Of a stretch of DNA of 64,000 bases, positions 50,793 through 59,456 are shown one piece after another. The position numbers and the translations under genes are program-made. A model generated the notes under the pieces. It saw nothing but the letters and a program-made list of their open reading frames with translations. It did not search any database and was not told the origin of the DNA. Numbering within the stretch: the first letter of the stretch is position 1; the number at the start of each line of letters is the position of its first letter. Origin of the DNA: HRBIN16 sp049969495 (lineage in GTDB: Bacteria > Armatimonadota > HRBIN16); the NCBI GenBank assembly GCA_049969495.1, contig JBMFOT010000007.1, positions 1 to 64,000 of the forward strand. Direction: 5' to 3'.

Positions 50793-53318
50793 TCACCGCG
50801 CTCGACGCACAAAGCGTGTCTGCATCAGCACCCAGGGTTCGAAAGCAGAACACCACCCTCTATCGCCGGTGAGTGCGATGCGCACACCGGCCAGCGCATT
50901 TACCTGCCAGCGAATCGCCCCGCGCGGGATGCCGATGCGATATAGCAATCGCCCATCGGGTAGCGTGCTAACCTCCAGCGAAGGAGCGGGGGCTTCCACC
51001 CACGTGCCCAGCGCGCCATCCCACACACGGGCGGTGATTTCCGGCTCCTCGACGCCCCGTACGCGCAGGCGCACGTTCAGATTGTCATTGCCCGAGAACC
51101 AGCCGTTGTTCTCGGCGTCGATGTCTATCTCCGCATCGCAGGCTTCGTGACAGGCGATGGCGAACTGCAGTTCCCACTCGTTCCATGCGGCGAAGATGTC
51201 GGCGGACAGGAAGCGGTTCCGCGCCTGCGCATAGCGGAACCAGCCCTCCGGTGAGCTCCGAAGGTCTCCGTACGGGATGAGCAGCACCGCCTCACGCGGC
51301 AAACGCCATGTCGCACCTTCCTCGCGATACCCGATGCCATCGGGCAAGCCGTTGTCCAGTCGGTAGCCAAAGAAAAGGCCTGCCATCGCCTTGCGTAGGT
51401 CATCGGAGCGTGCGTTGCCCGGGCGGGCCATCCTGCCGAGCCGTTTCTCGTCCAGAGGCAGGCGCGAGTCGTCATCGGGAATGCCGTTGCCGTTGAGGTC
51501 ATCCACCTCCCACACCTTGCCGAAGCGCATCTGGAACCAGTCGTTGGGGTTCCACTTTCGGCAGATAAAGGCGTTGACATCCCAGTGCTGACCGTATCGG
51601 CCCGGGTGGATGGTGGGGTCGGGATGATTCAGCCAGAACTTTTGCACGCCGCTACGGTCAAAGAAAAAGTCCAGCTGGTGACTATACTCGTGGCACAGCA
51701 GCCACGCCAGCTTCCCGCTGATGGCGAAAGTGGAGTAGCCGAAAGTGGTCAACCCTCCGCCTCCCACATCCCCCAGCTGGTCGGGTTTGCTGACATCGTA
51801 GCCCGGCGATGCCCATATCGCGATGATACTGTCGTAGTCTTCCACCTTTTTGCCTTGCGCTTCCAGTATCGGGCGTACCTGCTCACGCACGTTCTCCGGC
51901 GCCATCCATCCGCGACGCACACGGGCGGTCGGCTCGTCCAGGAACAGGTAGTCCTTCAGGTTTAGATTCAGGCGGAAGTGCGTGTTGCGGAAATACCACT
52001 CGCGTGCCTTCTCGAACTCTCTCTGCAACTTATCGCCGATTTGCTCGCGAGCAAGGGTATGTACCGTGCCATCCACATCTGCCTTCAGATAGACGACCGT
52101 TAGCACGTCCAGCGTGAGCACGTGCATCTTGCCTCTTGGCGGTGCGCTCAGGAAAGAGTACACCTTTGAGAGGTTGCTCCCTTCCTCGCCGATGGTAGGC
52201 AGGGCAGGAGAGAAGCGATAGAAGATACGGGTTGACACAGGCAGTCCCCGCAGTCGTACCAGCATCTCGCGCCGTGCGCCCTGCCAGCGAACGGTTTGCT
52301 TACGCCACGAAGCGGGGTTGTTTTCGTCCGTGCCGTACCAGACCACCGCTTCGGTGGTGGGGAAAGCACTTCGCCAACGAATCGCCGCCTCGCGGGGTTG
52401 CAGAGAGACCACCGGGTCGGGTTCGCTCAGGTCGGCAGGCAGGATAACCAGACGGTCGTTCACCTCGTCCGCCAGCACCACGCGGTCGTCCGGCAGCAGG
52501 GCGATTCCGCCTGCACGCCCCATCCCGCCCAGCGAGAAGAGTCCGGTGTGCGCCACGCGGTCACCTCGCTCGGTGATGATGCGGATTGCTCCGCCGTCCT
52601 CATAGTAACCGATCGCCCCCAGTGTGACCAGTTGTCCGCGCGAGTTCACGCACACCTGCAACGGGTCCAGCCATGCGGGTACATCCTTCACCAACTGCGC
52701 CTCACCGCGCAGATCGGAGTAGCGATAAATCTTCACGCGGTGGCGGTTGGTGCGTCGGTCGGTATCGGTGACCAGCACGCGCCCGCGGCGGTCTACGGTA
52801 ATGCTGGTAGGGTTCACCAGCTGCTCCGGTTGCTGCCCCGCTCCGGCGAAGGTGGTAATCGGTTTGCCGTCGGGAGTAAGCACGTGTACGCGATTGTCGG
52901 GGCGCGTGAGCAGGAAGATCCGTCCGGTGGAATCTACCGCCAAATCGACCACATCCTGCGTTTCATCCACAGGCAGGGGTAGCGTGCGCAGGTAGGCACA
53001 GGGTGGTCGCGAATCGAAGATTTGCACGCGCCGCGCGGGGGCGTCCAGTATCCATACCTCTTCGCGCACCAGCAGCACGCGCTGTGGAAAGTGCACCTCT
53101 TGTTCGCCTGTGCCGCGCGGAGCGGATTGAGCCAGTATCCTTCCCGATGGAGAAACTACCTTGAGTGTCGTGTCGTCTATCGTGGCAACGAAAAACGTAC
53201 CGTCCGCTCCCACTGCCACGCTATGCGGTTGCTTTAGCGGTTGCGCAGACGATGGTGCGGGCAGGTTATGAAACTGCCCCCACAGACACACCAGAAGGGC
53301 AACAACGCCTATTCGCAT
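50793..53318 (-). CDS. Secreted beta-propeller protein with HExxH metallopeptidase-like domain
   Basis: 841 residues. A signal peptide (1-26) is followed by an NHL/six-bladed-propeller-like region (about 30-290, with PHSVAVGADGTFFVA and similar blades), a fibronectin-like domain resembling that of purple acid phosphatases (295-395), and a domain containing WLLCHEYSHQLDFFFDRSG. HEYSH is at residues 543-547, a zinc-peptidase HExxH. Downstream segments (HPDPTIHPGRYGQHWDVNAF) could give a third ligand. A C-terminal beta domain ends the protein. It looks like an exported zinc peptidase of no family I know. It leads the operon with the ABC ATPase, from the promoter at 53336-53364. Confidence 0.75.
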   Translation of the reverse strand: MRIGVVALLVCLWGQFHNLPAPSSAQPLKQPHSVAVGADGTFFVATIDDTTLKVVSPSGRILAQSAPRGTGEQEVHFPQRVLLVREEVWILDAPARRVQIFDSRPPCAYLRTLPLPVDETQDVVDLAVDSTGRIFLLTRPDNRVHVLTPDGKPITTFAGAGQQPEQLVNPTSITVDRRGRVLVTDTDRRTNRHRVKIYRYSDLRGEAQLVKDVPAWLDPLQVCVNSRGQLVTLGAIGYYEDGGAIRIITERGDRVAHTGLFSLGGMGRAGGIALLPDDRVVLADEVNDRLVILPADLSEPDPVVSLQPREAAIRWRSAFPTTEAVVWYGTDENNPASWRKQTVRWQGARREMLVRLRGLPVSTRIFYRFSPALPTIGEEGSNLSKVYSFLSAPPRGKMHVLTLDVLTVVYLKADVDGTVHTLAREQIGDKLQREFEKAREWYFRNTHFRLNLNLKDYLFLDEPTARVRRGWMAPENVREQVRPILEAQGKKVEDYDSIIAIWASPGYDVSKPDQLGDVGGGGLTTFGYSTFAISGKLAWLLCHEYSHQLDFFFDRSGVQKFWLNHPDPTIHPGRYGQHWDVNAFICRKWNPNDWFQMRFGKVWEVDDLNGNGIPDDDSRLPLDEKRLGRMARPGNARSDDLRKAMAGLFFGYRLDNGLPDGIGYREEGATWRLPREAVLLIPYGDLRSSPEGWFRYAQARNRFLSADIFAAWNEWELQFAIACHEACDAEIDIDAENNGWFSGNDNLNVRLRVRGVEEPEITARVWDGALGTWVEAPAPSLEVSTLPDGRLLYRIGIPRGAIRWQVNALAGVRIALTGDRGWCSAFEPWVLMQTRFVRRAR

Positions 53319-53335
53319 TCCTCACCTCCCACCTT

Positions 53336-53364
53336 ATGTTACGGAAGGGAGGGCAGGGTGTCAA
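53336..53364 (-). promoter_or_regulatory. Sigma-70 promoter of the propeller/ABC operon
   Basis: Minus strand: -35 TTGACA (53359-53364), 17-bp spacer, -10 TAACAT (53336-53341). It lies in the 60-bp gap between the pntB stop and the ATG at 53318, giving a short leader (about ten bases) with the GGAGGTGAGG site partly overlapping the expected start point. Confidence 0.7.
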
Positions 53365-53378
53365 GGGCATCTGCAAGA

Positions 53379-54773
53379 TTACTTCTCTTGCCCGATAACC
53401 TTCACCAGCTCGCCGAGGTACGCCTTCGCGTCACCGAAGAGCATGAGCGTTTTATCCATGTAGTACAGTTCGTTCTCGATACCGGCGAAGCCGGGGTTCA
53501 TACTGCGTTTAATCACCATCACCGTGCGTGCCCTGTCCGCCTCGATGATGGGCATGCCGTAAATGGGGCTGTTCTTGTCGTGCTTGGCGGCGGGGTTCAC
53601 CACATCGTTCGCGCCGATAACCAGCGCAACGTCGGTGTGTGGCAGTTCGGAGTTGATGTCCTCCATCTCAAGCAGGCGGTCGTAGGGGATGTCCGCCTCC
53701 GCCAGTAGCACGTTCATGTGCCCGGGCATACGCCCCGCGACAGGGTGGATGCCGAATTTCACGTCGATGCCGCGCCGGGTCAGCAGGTCAAACAGCTCGC
53801 GCACCTTGTGCTGCGCCTGTGCTACCGCCATACCGTATCCGGGGATGATGGCTACCGAGGAGGCTGCCAGCAGGATGTCCGCTGCCTCTTCAGGCGTGGC
53901 ACTGCGCACCGTGCGTTCTTCTGCCTTCAGCGCTTGCGGTGATACCTGTCCGAATGCACCGAACAGCACATTGGTAAACGAGCGGTTCATCGCCTTGCAC
54001 ATGATAATGGAAAGGATAAAGCCCGACGAGCCGTCCAGTGCGCCTGCGATAATCAGCAGCTTGTTCTGCAGCACGAAGCCCATCGCCGACGCCGAGATGC
54101 CCGCATAGGAGTTCAGCAGGGCAATTACCGTCGGCATATCTGCGCCACCGATAGGCAGGATCAACATCACGCCGAAAGCCAGCGCAAGGGCAATGAAAAT
54201 CGGGAACAACCCAATCTGCGCGGGGTTTATCGTCAGGTAAACGCCGATGGCGACCGCTATTGCTAGCACCGAAAGGTTCACGAAGTTCTGCCCGCGATAC
54301 ACTATCGGGCGGGTGGGTATCAGCTCCTGCAGCTTGCCGAACGCCATCAGACTGCCCGTGAAGGTGAGGAAACCAAGCAACACCTCGAAGCAAAGCACCG
54401 CCATGATGAAGGGGGTTAGCCGCTCGGGGTCATGCTGGTTCCACAGATAGTACTTGGCGGTTCCCACCAGCCCTACCGCCAGACCGCCGAAGGAGTGCGA
54501 GAGAGCGGTTCGCTGGGGCACATGTGTCATCGGCATCAGGTAGGCAATGGGGATGCCGATCGCCGAGCCGATAAGCAGGGTGAGGATAATCCACTTGTAG
54601 CTCACAATTTGGGGCAACAGTAGCGTCCCCGCAATCGCCAGAATCATGCCGATTTCGCCTGCGATCACGCCGCGTCGGGCGGTCGGCACTGCGCTGAGCC
54701 ATTTCAGCGACAGGATGAACAGCGCAGCGGCGATGATGTAGCTGGTCTGCGTAAAGATAGCCTGTGCGCTCAT
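53379..54773 (-). CDS. pntB: NAD(P) transhydrogenase subunit beta
   Basis: 464 residues. Eight or nine membrane helices (about 1-270) are followed by the soluble NADP(H)-binding domain III with GYGMAVAQAQHKVREL and HPVAGRMPGHMNVLLAEA. The proton-translocating transhydrogenase uses the proton gradient to make NADPH from NADH. The start overlaps pntAB by four bases (ATGA). Confidence 0.96.
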   Translation of the reverse strand: MSAQAIFTQTSYIIAAALFILSLKWLSAVPTARRGVIAGEIGMILAIAGTLLLPQIVSYKWIILTLLIGSAIGIPIAYLMPMTHVPQRTALSHSFGGLAVGLVGTAKYYLWNQHDPERLTPFIMAVLCFEVLLGFLTFTGSLMAFGKLQELIPTRPIVYRGQNFVNLSVLAIAVAIGVYLTINPAQIGLFPIFIALALAFGVMLILPIGGADMPTVIALLNSYAGISASAMGFVLQNKLLIIAGALDGSSGFILSIIMCKAMNRSFTNVLFGAFGQVSPQALKAEERTVRSATPEEAADILLAASSVAIIPGYGMAVAQAQHKVRELFDLLTRRGIDVKFGIHPVAGRMPGHMNVLLAEADIPYDRLLEMEDINSELPHTDVALVIGANDVVNPAAKHDKNSPIYGMPIIEADRARTVMVIKRSMNPGFAGIENELYYMDKTLMLFGDAKAYLGELVKVIGQEK

Positions 54774-55081
54774 GATGACTTCCCTCGCTCACCCGGTTCA
54801 CGCTTCTTGAACATCTTTAACATGCGGTCGGTGATCAGGAAACCGCTGACCACGTTGATGGTGGAGGCGGTCACTGCCAGCGCGCCCAGCACGGTGGTCA
54901 AAGTGGTCTCCTGCGCTCCCAGTATCACCAGCGAACCCACTAGGCTAATCGCCGAGATGGCGTTGGTGAGGGACATCAGGGGCGTATGCAGTAGAGGCGA
55001 TACACGGCGTATCACCTCGAAACCCAGGAACGTCGCCAGCACGAACACATAAAGGTTGCTGAGAATATCTTGCAGTGTCAT
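54770..55081 (-). CDS. pntAB: NAD(P) transhydrogenase subunit alpha, membrane part
   Basis: 103 residues with three membrane helices (LYVFVLATFLGFEVIRRVSP, LMSLTNAISAISLVGSL and VLGALAVTASTINVVSGFLI). It is the separate second alpha subunit of three-gene transhydrogenases; LHTPLMSLTNAIS is conserved. The gene sits 12 bp after pntAA and overlaps pntB, so the three are one operon. Confidence 0.95.
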   Translation of the reverse strand: MTLQDILSNLYVFVLATFLGFEVIRRVSPLLHTPLMSLTNAISAISLVGSLVILGAQETTLTTVLGALAVTASTINVVSGFLITDRMLKMFKKREPGERGKSS

Positions 55082-55093
55082 TTTGCTTCCTCC

Positions 55094-56251
55094 TTACGTG
55101 CTCAAGCCGAGCTTCTCGCGCACGCGCGGATGAACGACCTGTCCGTCGCGCGTTAACAGGGTGTCGCGGATAATCTGGTCTTCCGTGTCCAGACTCAGCT
55201 CCCCGTCTTGAAGTAGGTTGACGGTGAAGCTGCCGATGTTTCTGGCGTACAACTGGCTGGCATGGTACGGCATGGTAGCAGGCAGGTTCAGAGGTCCGAT
55301 GATGGTTACCCCTTGATGCACTACCGTTTGCCCGGGCTGGGTCAGCTCGCAGTTACCTCCGCGCTCTGCGGCGAGGTCCACGATAACCGAGCCGGGGCGC
55401 ATTCCCTCCACCATCTCCCGCGTGATGAGCACCGGAGCGCGCTGTCCGGGCACTGCGGCGGTGGTGATCACCACATCGTTTTCGGGCAGCACGTCCCTCA
55501 TCATCTCCGCCTGCCGTCGGTAGAAGTCCTCACCCAGTGCCTTTGCATAGCCACCGGCGTCCTGCGCGTCCTGTACCTCCAGCGGCAGCTCCACGAAACG
55601 GGCGCCGAGGCTCTCCACCTGCTCGCGCACGGCGGGACGCACGTCATACGCGCTGACCACCGCTCCCAGCCGTCTCGCGGTGGCAATCGCCTGCAAGCCC
55701 GCCACTCCCGCGCCGATGACGAATACACGGGCAGGGGTAATCGTGCCTGCCGCCGTCATCATCATGGGGAAGATTTTGGAGAGCGAATTCGCGGCTAAGA
55801 GCACCGCCTTGTAGCCCGCGAGGTTCGATTGGGAAGAGAGCACGTCCATCGGCTGAGCGCGTGTGATGCGGGGAACCAGCTCCAGTGCGAAAGCGATGAT
55901 GCCCTTCTGCGCCGCCTCGGCGATGGGCTCCGGTACCCACAGCGGGTCCATCATCGCTATCCACACCTGTCCTTCCCGCGCCAGCGACAGGTCAGCCTGC
56001 CAGCCGTCGGGGTTTGCCCCCAACGCACGTACCTGCAGCACAATGTCTGCTCCGGCGATTACCTCCTCGCGCGTCGGCAGGACGGTAGCTCCAGCATCGG
56101 CGTACTCCAGGTCGGAGAACCCCGCTGCTCTGCCCGCTCCTGCCTGCACCAGTACTTCCGCCTTCGCTTTCTTCAGCGCGGCAATCGCAGAGGGAACCAG
56201 CGCGACCCGCGTCTCGCCCGGAAAGGTCTCTTGCGTTATTCCAATGCGCAT
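55094..56251 (-). CDS. pntAA: NAD(P) transhydrogenase subunit alpha, NAD-binding part
   Basis: 385 residues. MRIGITQETFPGETRVAL is the family N-terminus. DVLSSQSNLAGYKAVL and the Rossmann loop FVIGAGVAGLQAIATA follow; the protein ends without a membrane helix because the membrane part is a separate gene (pntAB). It binds NAD(H) in the cytoplasm and hands hydride to pntB. It opens the pntAA-pntAB-pntB operon. An inverted repeat, GAATAAA-N14-TTTATTC, lies just upstream. Confidence 0.95.
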   Translation of the reverse strand: MRIGITQETFPGETRVALVPSAIAALKKAKAEVLVQAGAGRAAGFSDLEYADAGATVLPTREEVIAGADIVLQVRALGANPDGWQADLSLAREGQVWIAMMDPLWVPEPIAEAAQKGIIAFALELVPRITRAQPMDVLSSQSNLAGYKAVLLAANSLSKIFPMMMTAAGTITPARVFVIGAGVAGLQAIATARRLGAVVSAYDVRPAVREQVESLGARFVELPLEVQDAQDAGGYAKALGEDFYRRQAEMMRDVLPENDVVITTAAVPGQRAPVLITREMVEGMRPGSVIVDLAAERGGNCELTQPGQTVVHQGVTIIGPLNLPATMPYHASQLYARNIGSFTVNLLQDGELSLDTEDQIIRDTLLTRDGQVVHPRVREKLGLST

Positions 56252-56271
56252 GGCTGTAACCCGTGATACCA

Positions 56272-56299
56272 GAATAAATGAACTCGCTGTACTTTATTC
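56272..56299. promoter_or_regulatory. Inverted repeat upstream of pntAA
   Basis: GAATAAA (56272-56278) and TTTATTC (56293-56299) are perfect inverse complements separated by 14 bp, about 21-48 bp before the pntAA ATG. On the minus strand the TTTATTC/TATTCT element could be the -10 itself. It is a candidate operator; no clear -35 was found. Confidence 0.35.
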
Positions 56300-56380
56300 A
56301 CGTGGGGAAAAGGTATTTCCTGCTTGCAAAACGCCGGAATTGTGAAATTCTTACAATATAGGGTGCCGGCTGAAACTATT

Positions 56381-56468
56381 AACCTATCCCCCCGACCCCC
56401 TTCCCTGCGAAGGAAGCGTCGAGTCGAGGCTCCCCGCTCCTCGTAGGAGAGGGGCCGGGGGAGAGGTT
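56381..56468. repeat. Interspersed hairpin repeat, family D copy 2
   Basis: Starts AACCTATCCCCCCGACCCCC and ends GGGGGAGAGGTTAAT. The ends are inverted arms. It fills the gap between pntAA and the sugar cluster. Compare the copy at 10797-10877. Confidence 0.8.
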
Positions 56469-56482
56469 AATACACGCACCGC

Positions 56483-57454
56483 TCAGCCTGTTGCAGCGGC
56501 GTAAGCCTCGTACACGATTTCCACCGCACGCAAGCCGTCGTAGCCGGTCACCTGAAGCTCAGTTCTGCCCAGACAGGCATCCACGAAGTGCTGTATCTCC
56601 CCGACAAAGCGGTCAGGACCGGACTCCTCCAGCGGTTGCCAGTCGTCCATTCTGTTCGTTTTGTAACGGCTCTTGAAGCCGTCCCAGTAGTGCACCATTG
56701 CCGCGCCTTCCGTGCCGTACACTTCCACCACGTTGAATCCGGCGGCGAGCACCCAGCTGGCTTCTACTACGCCCATACGGTTGTCTGCGGTAGACAACAG
56801 GGCGATAGCGGTATCTTCCACCTCCCCGATAGCGGGATTCGTTTGGCGGGTGACCGCCTGCACGCGAGCGACCTCACCCACCAGAAAGCGGAAAAGGTCT
56901 ATGCTATGAACGCTGGTATCCATCAGCACTCCGCCGCCGGCGACCTCCTTATCGGAGAACCACCGTTCCTCGACCCCTTTGAACGGGCCGGCGAAGCGAT
57001 TACGGAACATCACCACTTCGCCCAGATCTCCCGACTCAATAAGTCGCTTCAGAGCCACTATCGGGGGGTGGAAGCGGTGGCAGAAAGCGGTCATCAGCTT
57101 CACGCCTTTCTCTTCGGCAGCGTGTACTATCTGACGGGCAGCATCAGGCTGGTGCGCCAAGGGCTTCTCGCACAGCACATGCAAGCCGTGTTCTATCGCC
57201 AGCGAGGCTGCCTCCAGGTGGGCGGAGGGCGGCGTACAGATGTCCACCGCGTCCAGCTCCACGTGACGAAGCATCTGTTCCACGTCGCGGAACGCCTGCG
57301 CCCCTACTTGCTGTGCTGCGGTGCGGGCGGACTCCTCATCGATATCGACTATCGCCACGATTTGCGCTTCGCGCACGTGCTTGTAGCTGGCGAGGTGTGT
57401 TCGTCCGATGCCTCCAGCACCAATCAACCCAACGCGTAGTGTATGGTTGCTCAC
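56483..57454 (-). CDS. Gfo/Idh/MocA-family sugar dehydrogenase
   Basis: 323 residues. The Rossmann start is LRVGLIGAGGIGRTHLASY; CEKPLAHQPD supplies the catalytic lysine region (EKP), and MDTSVHSIDLFRFLVGEV carries the conserved Asp/His of the substrate domain. It oxidises sugars or inositols with NAD(P). Its ATG overlaps the stop of the TIM-barrel gene (57451-57454), so the two act in one pathway. The promoter of the operon is at 58329-58357. Confidence 0.93.
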   Translation of the reverse strand: MSNHTLRVGLIGAGGIGRTHLASYKHVREAQIVAIVDIDEESARTAAQQVGAQAFRDVEQMLRHVELDAVDICTPPSAHLEAASLAIEHGLHVLCEKPLAHQPDAARQIVHAAEEKGVKLMTAFCHRFHPPIVALKRLIESGDLGEVVMFRNRFAGPFKGVEERWFSDKEVAGGGVLMDTSVHSIDLFRFLVGEVARVQAVTRQTNPAIGEVEDTAIALLSTADNRMGVVEASWVLAAGFNVVEVYGTEGAAMVHYWDGFKSRYKTNRMDDWQPLEESGPDRFVGEIQHFVDACLGRTELQVTGYDGLRAVEIVYEAYAAATG

Positions 57455-58290
57455 GATGCATGAACCTCCTGTAGAATCTTTCGAATGTTATCCAGACTTC
57501 TTTGCACGCCTGCTGTGGCTTTCTCCATACCCAGATACTCCACGCTAAAGGGCCCACGAAAGCCTCCAGAAATCAGAGCCTCTATACATCTCCGGATATC
57601 TATTTCGCCATCGCCTACCGTAGTTCCCTCATACACCTCACCCGTTACCGAGCGATAGGGATACCCCTTTTGGTAGCCCTTCCGTGCGCGGCGCATGTCG
57701 TTGAGGTGAGCCAGTTTGCACAGGTCCGCTACCGACGCGCACTCGCGCACAGGGTCCAGCCCCATCAGCAAAAAGGTGCATACATCCGCGTTGACCCCGA
57801 AAGCGGCGGAGTTTACCTGCTCGGTAACGTATCGAAACGTCTCGGCGGAGTACACTACGTCCTCATGCGGTTCCAGCACCACCGTAATACCGGCGTTGTG
57901 TGCATAGCGTGCTGCTGAAGACACCGATTCCACCACCATCTGCAAGGCGTCTTCGTAAGCGATGCCGTTTTTGATTTTTCCCGGCAGCAACCGTACTATC
58001 TCCGCTCCAACACGCACTGCTTCCTCTATCGCTGCGTATGCCAGTTTAATCTGCTGCTGTCTGCTCTCGGGGTCCAGGTGTACGAAGTCGGTCGCGGTGT
58101 CATACGCACACACGCGAATACCGAAATCACGCAAAGAGGATAGAGGCTGTCCCGCAGACACCCAGAGGTAGTCCACCAGTTCTACGGTATCTATTCCCAT
58201 CTCGTGGCATGTGGCAGCGAAGCGTTCGACATCCATCTGACGCCGCTGAAAATCCAGAGCGAAACTCCACATGCTGAGACAGAGGTTCAT
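57451..58290 (-). CDS. Sugar phosphate isomerase/epimerase-type TIM-barrel protein
   Basis: The ATG at 58290 (MNLCLSMWSFALDFQRRQ) gives 279 residues. A longer frame reaches 58344, but the promoter -10 at 58329-58334 lies inside it, so it cannot be translated from this transcript. The protein belongs to the AP-endonuclease-2/xylose-isomerase-like TIM-barrel group: TVELVDYLWVSAG, VLEPHEDVVY, FGVNADVCTFLLMGLDP and FRGPFSVEYLGME are its metal-site strands. Such enzymes isomerise or epimerise keto sugars or inosose. It pairs with the MocA dehydrogenase by overlap. Confidence 0.88.
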   Translation of the reverse strand: MNLCLSMWSFALDFQRRQMDVERFAATCHEMGIDTVELVDYLWVSAGQPLSSLRDFGIRVCAYDTATDFVHLDPESRQQQIKLAYAAIEEAVRVGAEIVRLLPGKIKNGIAYEDALQMVVESVSSAARYAHNAGITVVLEPHEDVVYSAETFRYVTEQVNSAAFGVNADVCTFLLMGLDPVRECASVADLCKLAHLNDMRRARKGYQKGYPYRSVTGEVYEGTTVGDGEIDIRRCIEALISGGFRGPFSVEYLGMEKATAGVQRSLDNIRKILQEVHAS

Positions 58291-58316
58291 CGAGGGGGTA
58301 ACGTCCTCCCCTGACG

Positions 58317-58345
58317 TTGTCTGAAGGTAGTATACCTGATACAAT
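58317..58345 (+). promoter_or_regulatory. Promoter of the PfkB kinase gene
   Basis: -35 TTGTCT (58317-58322), 17-bp spacer, -10 TACAAT (58340-58345); start near 58352. It overlaps the promoter of the opposite strand, so the two cannot be occupied at once. Confidence 0.7.
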
Positions 58346-58357
58346 TGCTGTCGTCAA
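58329..58357 (-). promoter_or_regulatory. Promoter of the TIM-barrel/MocA operon
   Basis: Minus strand: -35 TTGACG (58352-58357), 17-bp spacer, -10 TATACT (58329-58334); start near 58322. Each -10 lies inside the spacer of the other promoter. Confidence 0.82.
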
Positions 58358-58412
58358 ATGGCAACAGGAACGCCTGTATCCACCTGCGAATCGGGGATAA
58401 AAGGAGGGCAAT

Positions 58413-59390
58413 ATGCGCGTTATCACCTTTGGCGAGACGATGCTTCGGCTGTCTCCGGCGGGCTATCAACGGTTCGCGCAGGCGGAGCGGTTCGAGATAG
58501 CGGTTGCTGGCACGGAAAGCAATACCGCCGCTGTGCTGGCGCAGCTGGGTGTTTCAGTTACATGGCTCTCTCGCCTGCCTGACAATCCGCTCGGGCGTCT
58601 GGTAGCACAGAGATTGCGCGCGCTAGGTGTGGACGTGGAGCAGGTAACATGGGACGCCGATAGCCGACTGGGGCTGTATTTTGTGGAAGCGGGCGTGACG
58701 CCTCGTCCCACGCGCGTGCTTTACGACCGCAAAGGTTCCGCCATGAGTGGGTGGAAGCGCGGCGAATGGGACTGGCGCGCTCTGCTGAAAGGTGTGAACC
58801 TGCTTCACGCTACAGGCATTACCCCTGCTCTCAGCGAAGGTTGCCTTGAAGCCACCCGCGAAGCGTTGCAAATCGCGCGGGAGATGAGCGTGCCGGTTTC
58901 GTTTGACCTGAACTACCGTTCCTTGCTCTGGTCGCCTCAGGAGGCGCGTCGGGCGCTGGAACCGCTCCTTTCGCTGGTACAGGTGCTGATAGTGTCTCCT
59001 GCCGACGCACGCACGGTGCTGGGGGTAGATGCCGAAGATACCGAAATCGCTGTACAGGTACAGCGGCGCTATAGCATTCCTGTGGTAGCCACCCCCTTGC
59101 GCGACCAGCAATCGGCGACGGCAGGAAGGCGCTACAGCGTGGTGGTGAGCGCGCAGAAGGTATGGCAATCGGCAGGTTGTCCCTTTGAGGTGGTGGACCC
59201 TATCGGTAGCGGCGATGCGTATGATGCGGGCTTTTTGTACGGCTACCTGCAAGGCGACATCGAACTGGCGATGCGTTGCGCCGACATTCTATCCGCCCTC
59301 AAGCACACTGTGCCGGGAGATGTGTTGTTTACTTCGCCGGAGGAGCTTCGGCAACTGCTGCAGGGTATCCCCAGAGGAATCATCCGATAA
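58413..59390 (+). CDS. PfkB-family sugar kinase (2-keto-3-deoxygluconate kinase-like)
   Basis: 325 residues with AAAAGGAGGG before the ATG. The N-terminal VITFGETMLRLSP and ESNTAAVLAQLGV are the sugar site of the KDG-kinase branch of PfkB. DLNYRSLLWSPQEA is typical of that branch, and the C-terminal DPIGSGDAYDAG carries the catalytic aspartate. It phosphorylates 2-keto-3-deoxygluconate or a related sugar acid with ATP. It faces fucI tail to tail, with two hairpins between. Confidence 0.9.
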   Translation: MRVITFGETMLRLSPAGYQRFAQAERFEIAVAGTESNTAAVLAQLGVSVTWLSRLPDNPLGRLVAQRLRALGVDVEQVTWDADSRLGLYFVEAGVTPRPTRVLYDRKGSAMSGWKRGEWDWRALLKGVNLLHATGITPALSEGCLEATREALQIAREMSVPVSFDLNYRSLLWSPQEARRALEPLLSLVQVLIVSPADARTVLGVDAEDTEIAVQVQRRYSIPVVATPLRDQQSATAGRRYSVVVSAQKVWQSAGCPFEVVDPIGSGDAYDAGFLYGYLQGDIELAMRCADILSALKHTVPGDVLFTSPEELRQLLQGIPRGIIR

Positions 59391-59395
59391 CACGA

Positions 59396-59452
59396 GCGGA
59401 TACAGCGCGTCTATCCGCCAAAGTGCAGGGGCACGGCAGTGCCGTGCCCCTG
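59396..59452. terminator. Double hairpin between convergent kinase and fucI genes
   Basis: Hairpin one: GCGGATA (59396-59402) pairs with TATCCGC (59412-59418). Hairpin two: CAGGGGCACGGCA and TGCCGTGCCCCTG (59426-59452) are a perfect 13-bp stem around one base. Both lie between the stops of two convergent genes, so they should serve both. There is no T run, so termination may depend on structure alone; the second hairpin also resembles a dispersed repeat. Confidence 0.6.
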
Positions 59453-59456
59453 ATTA

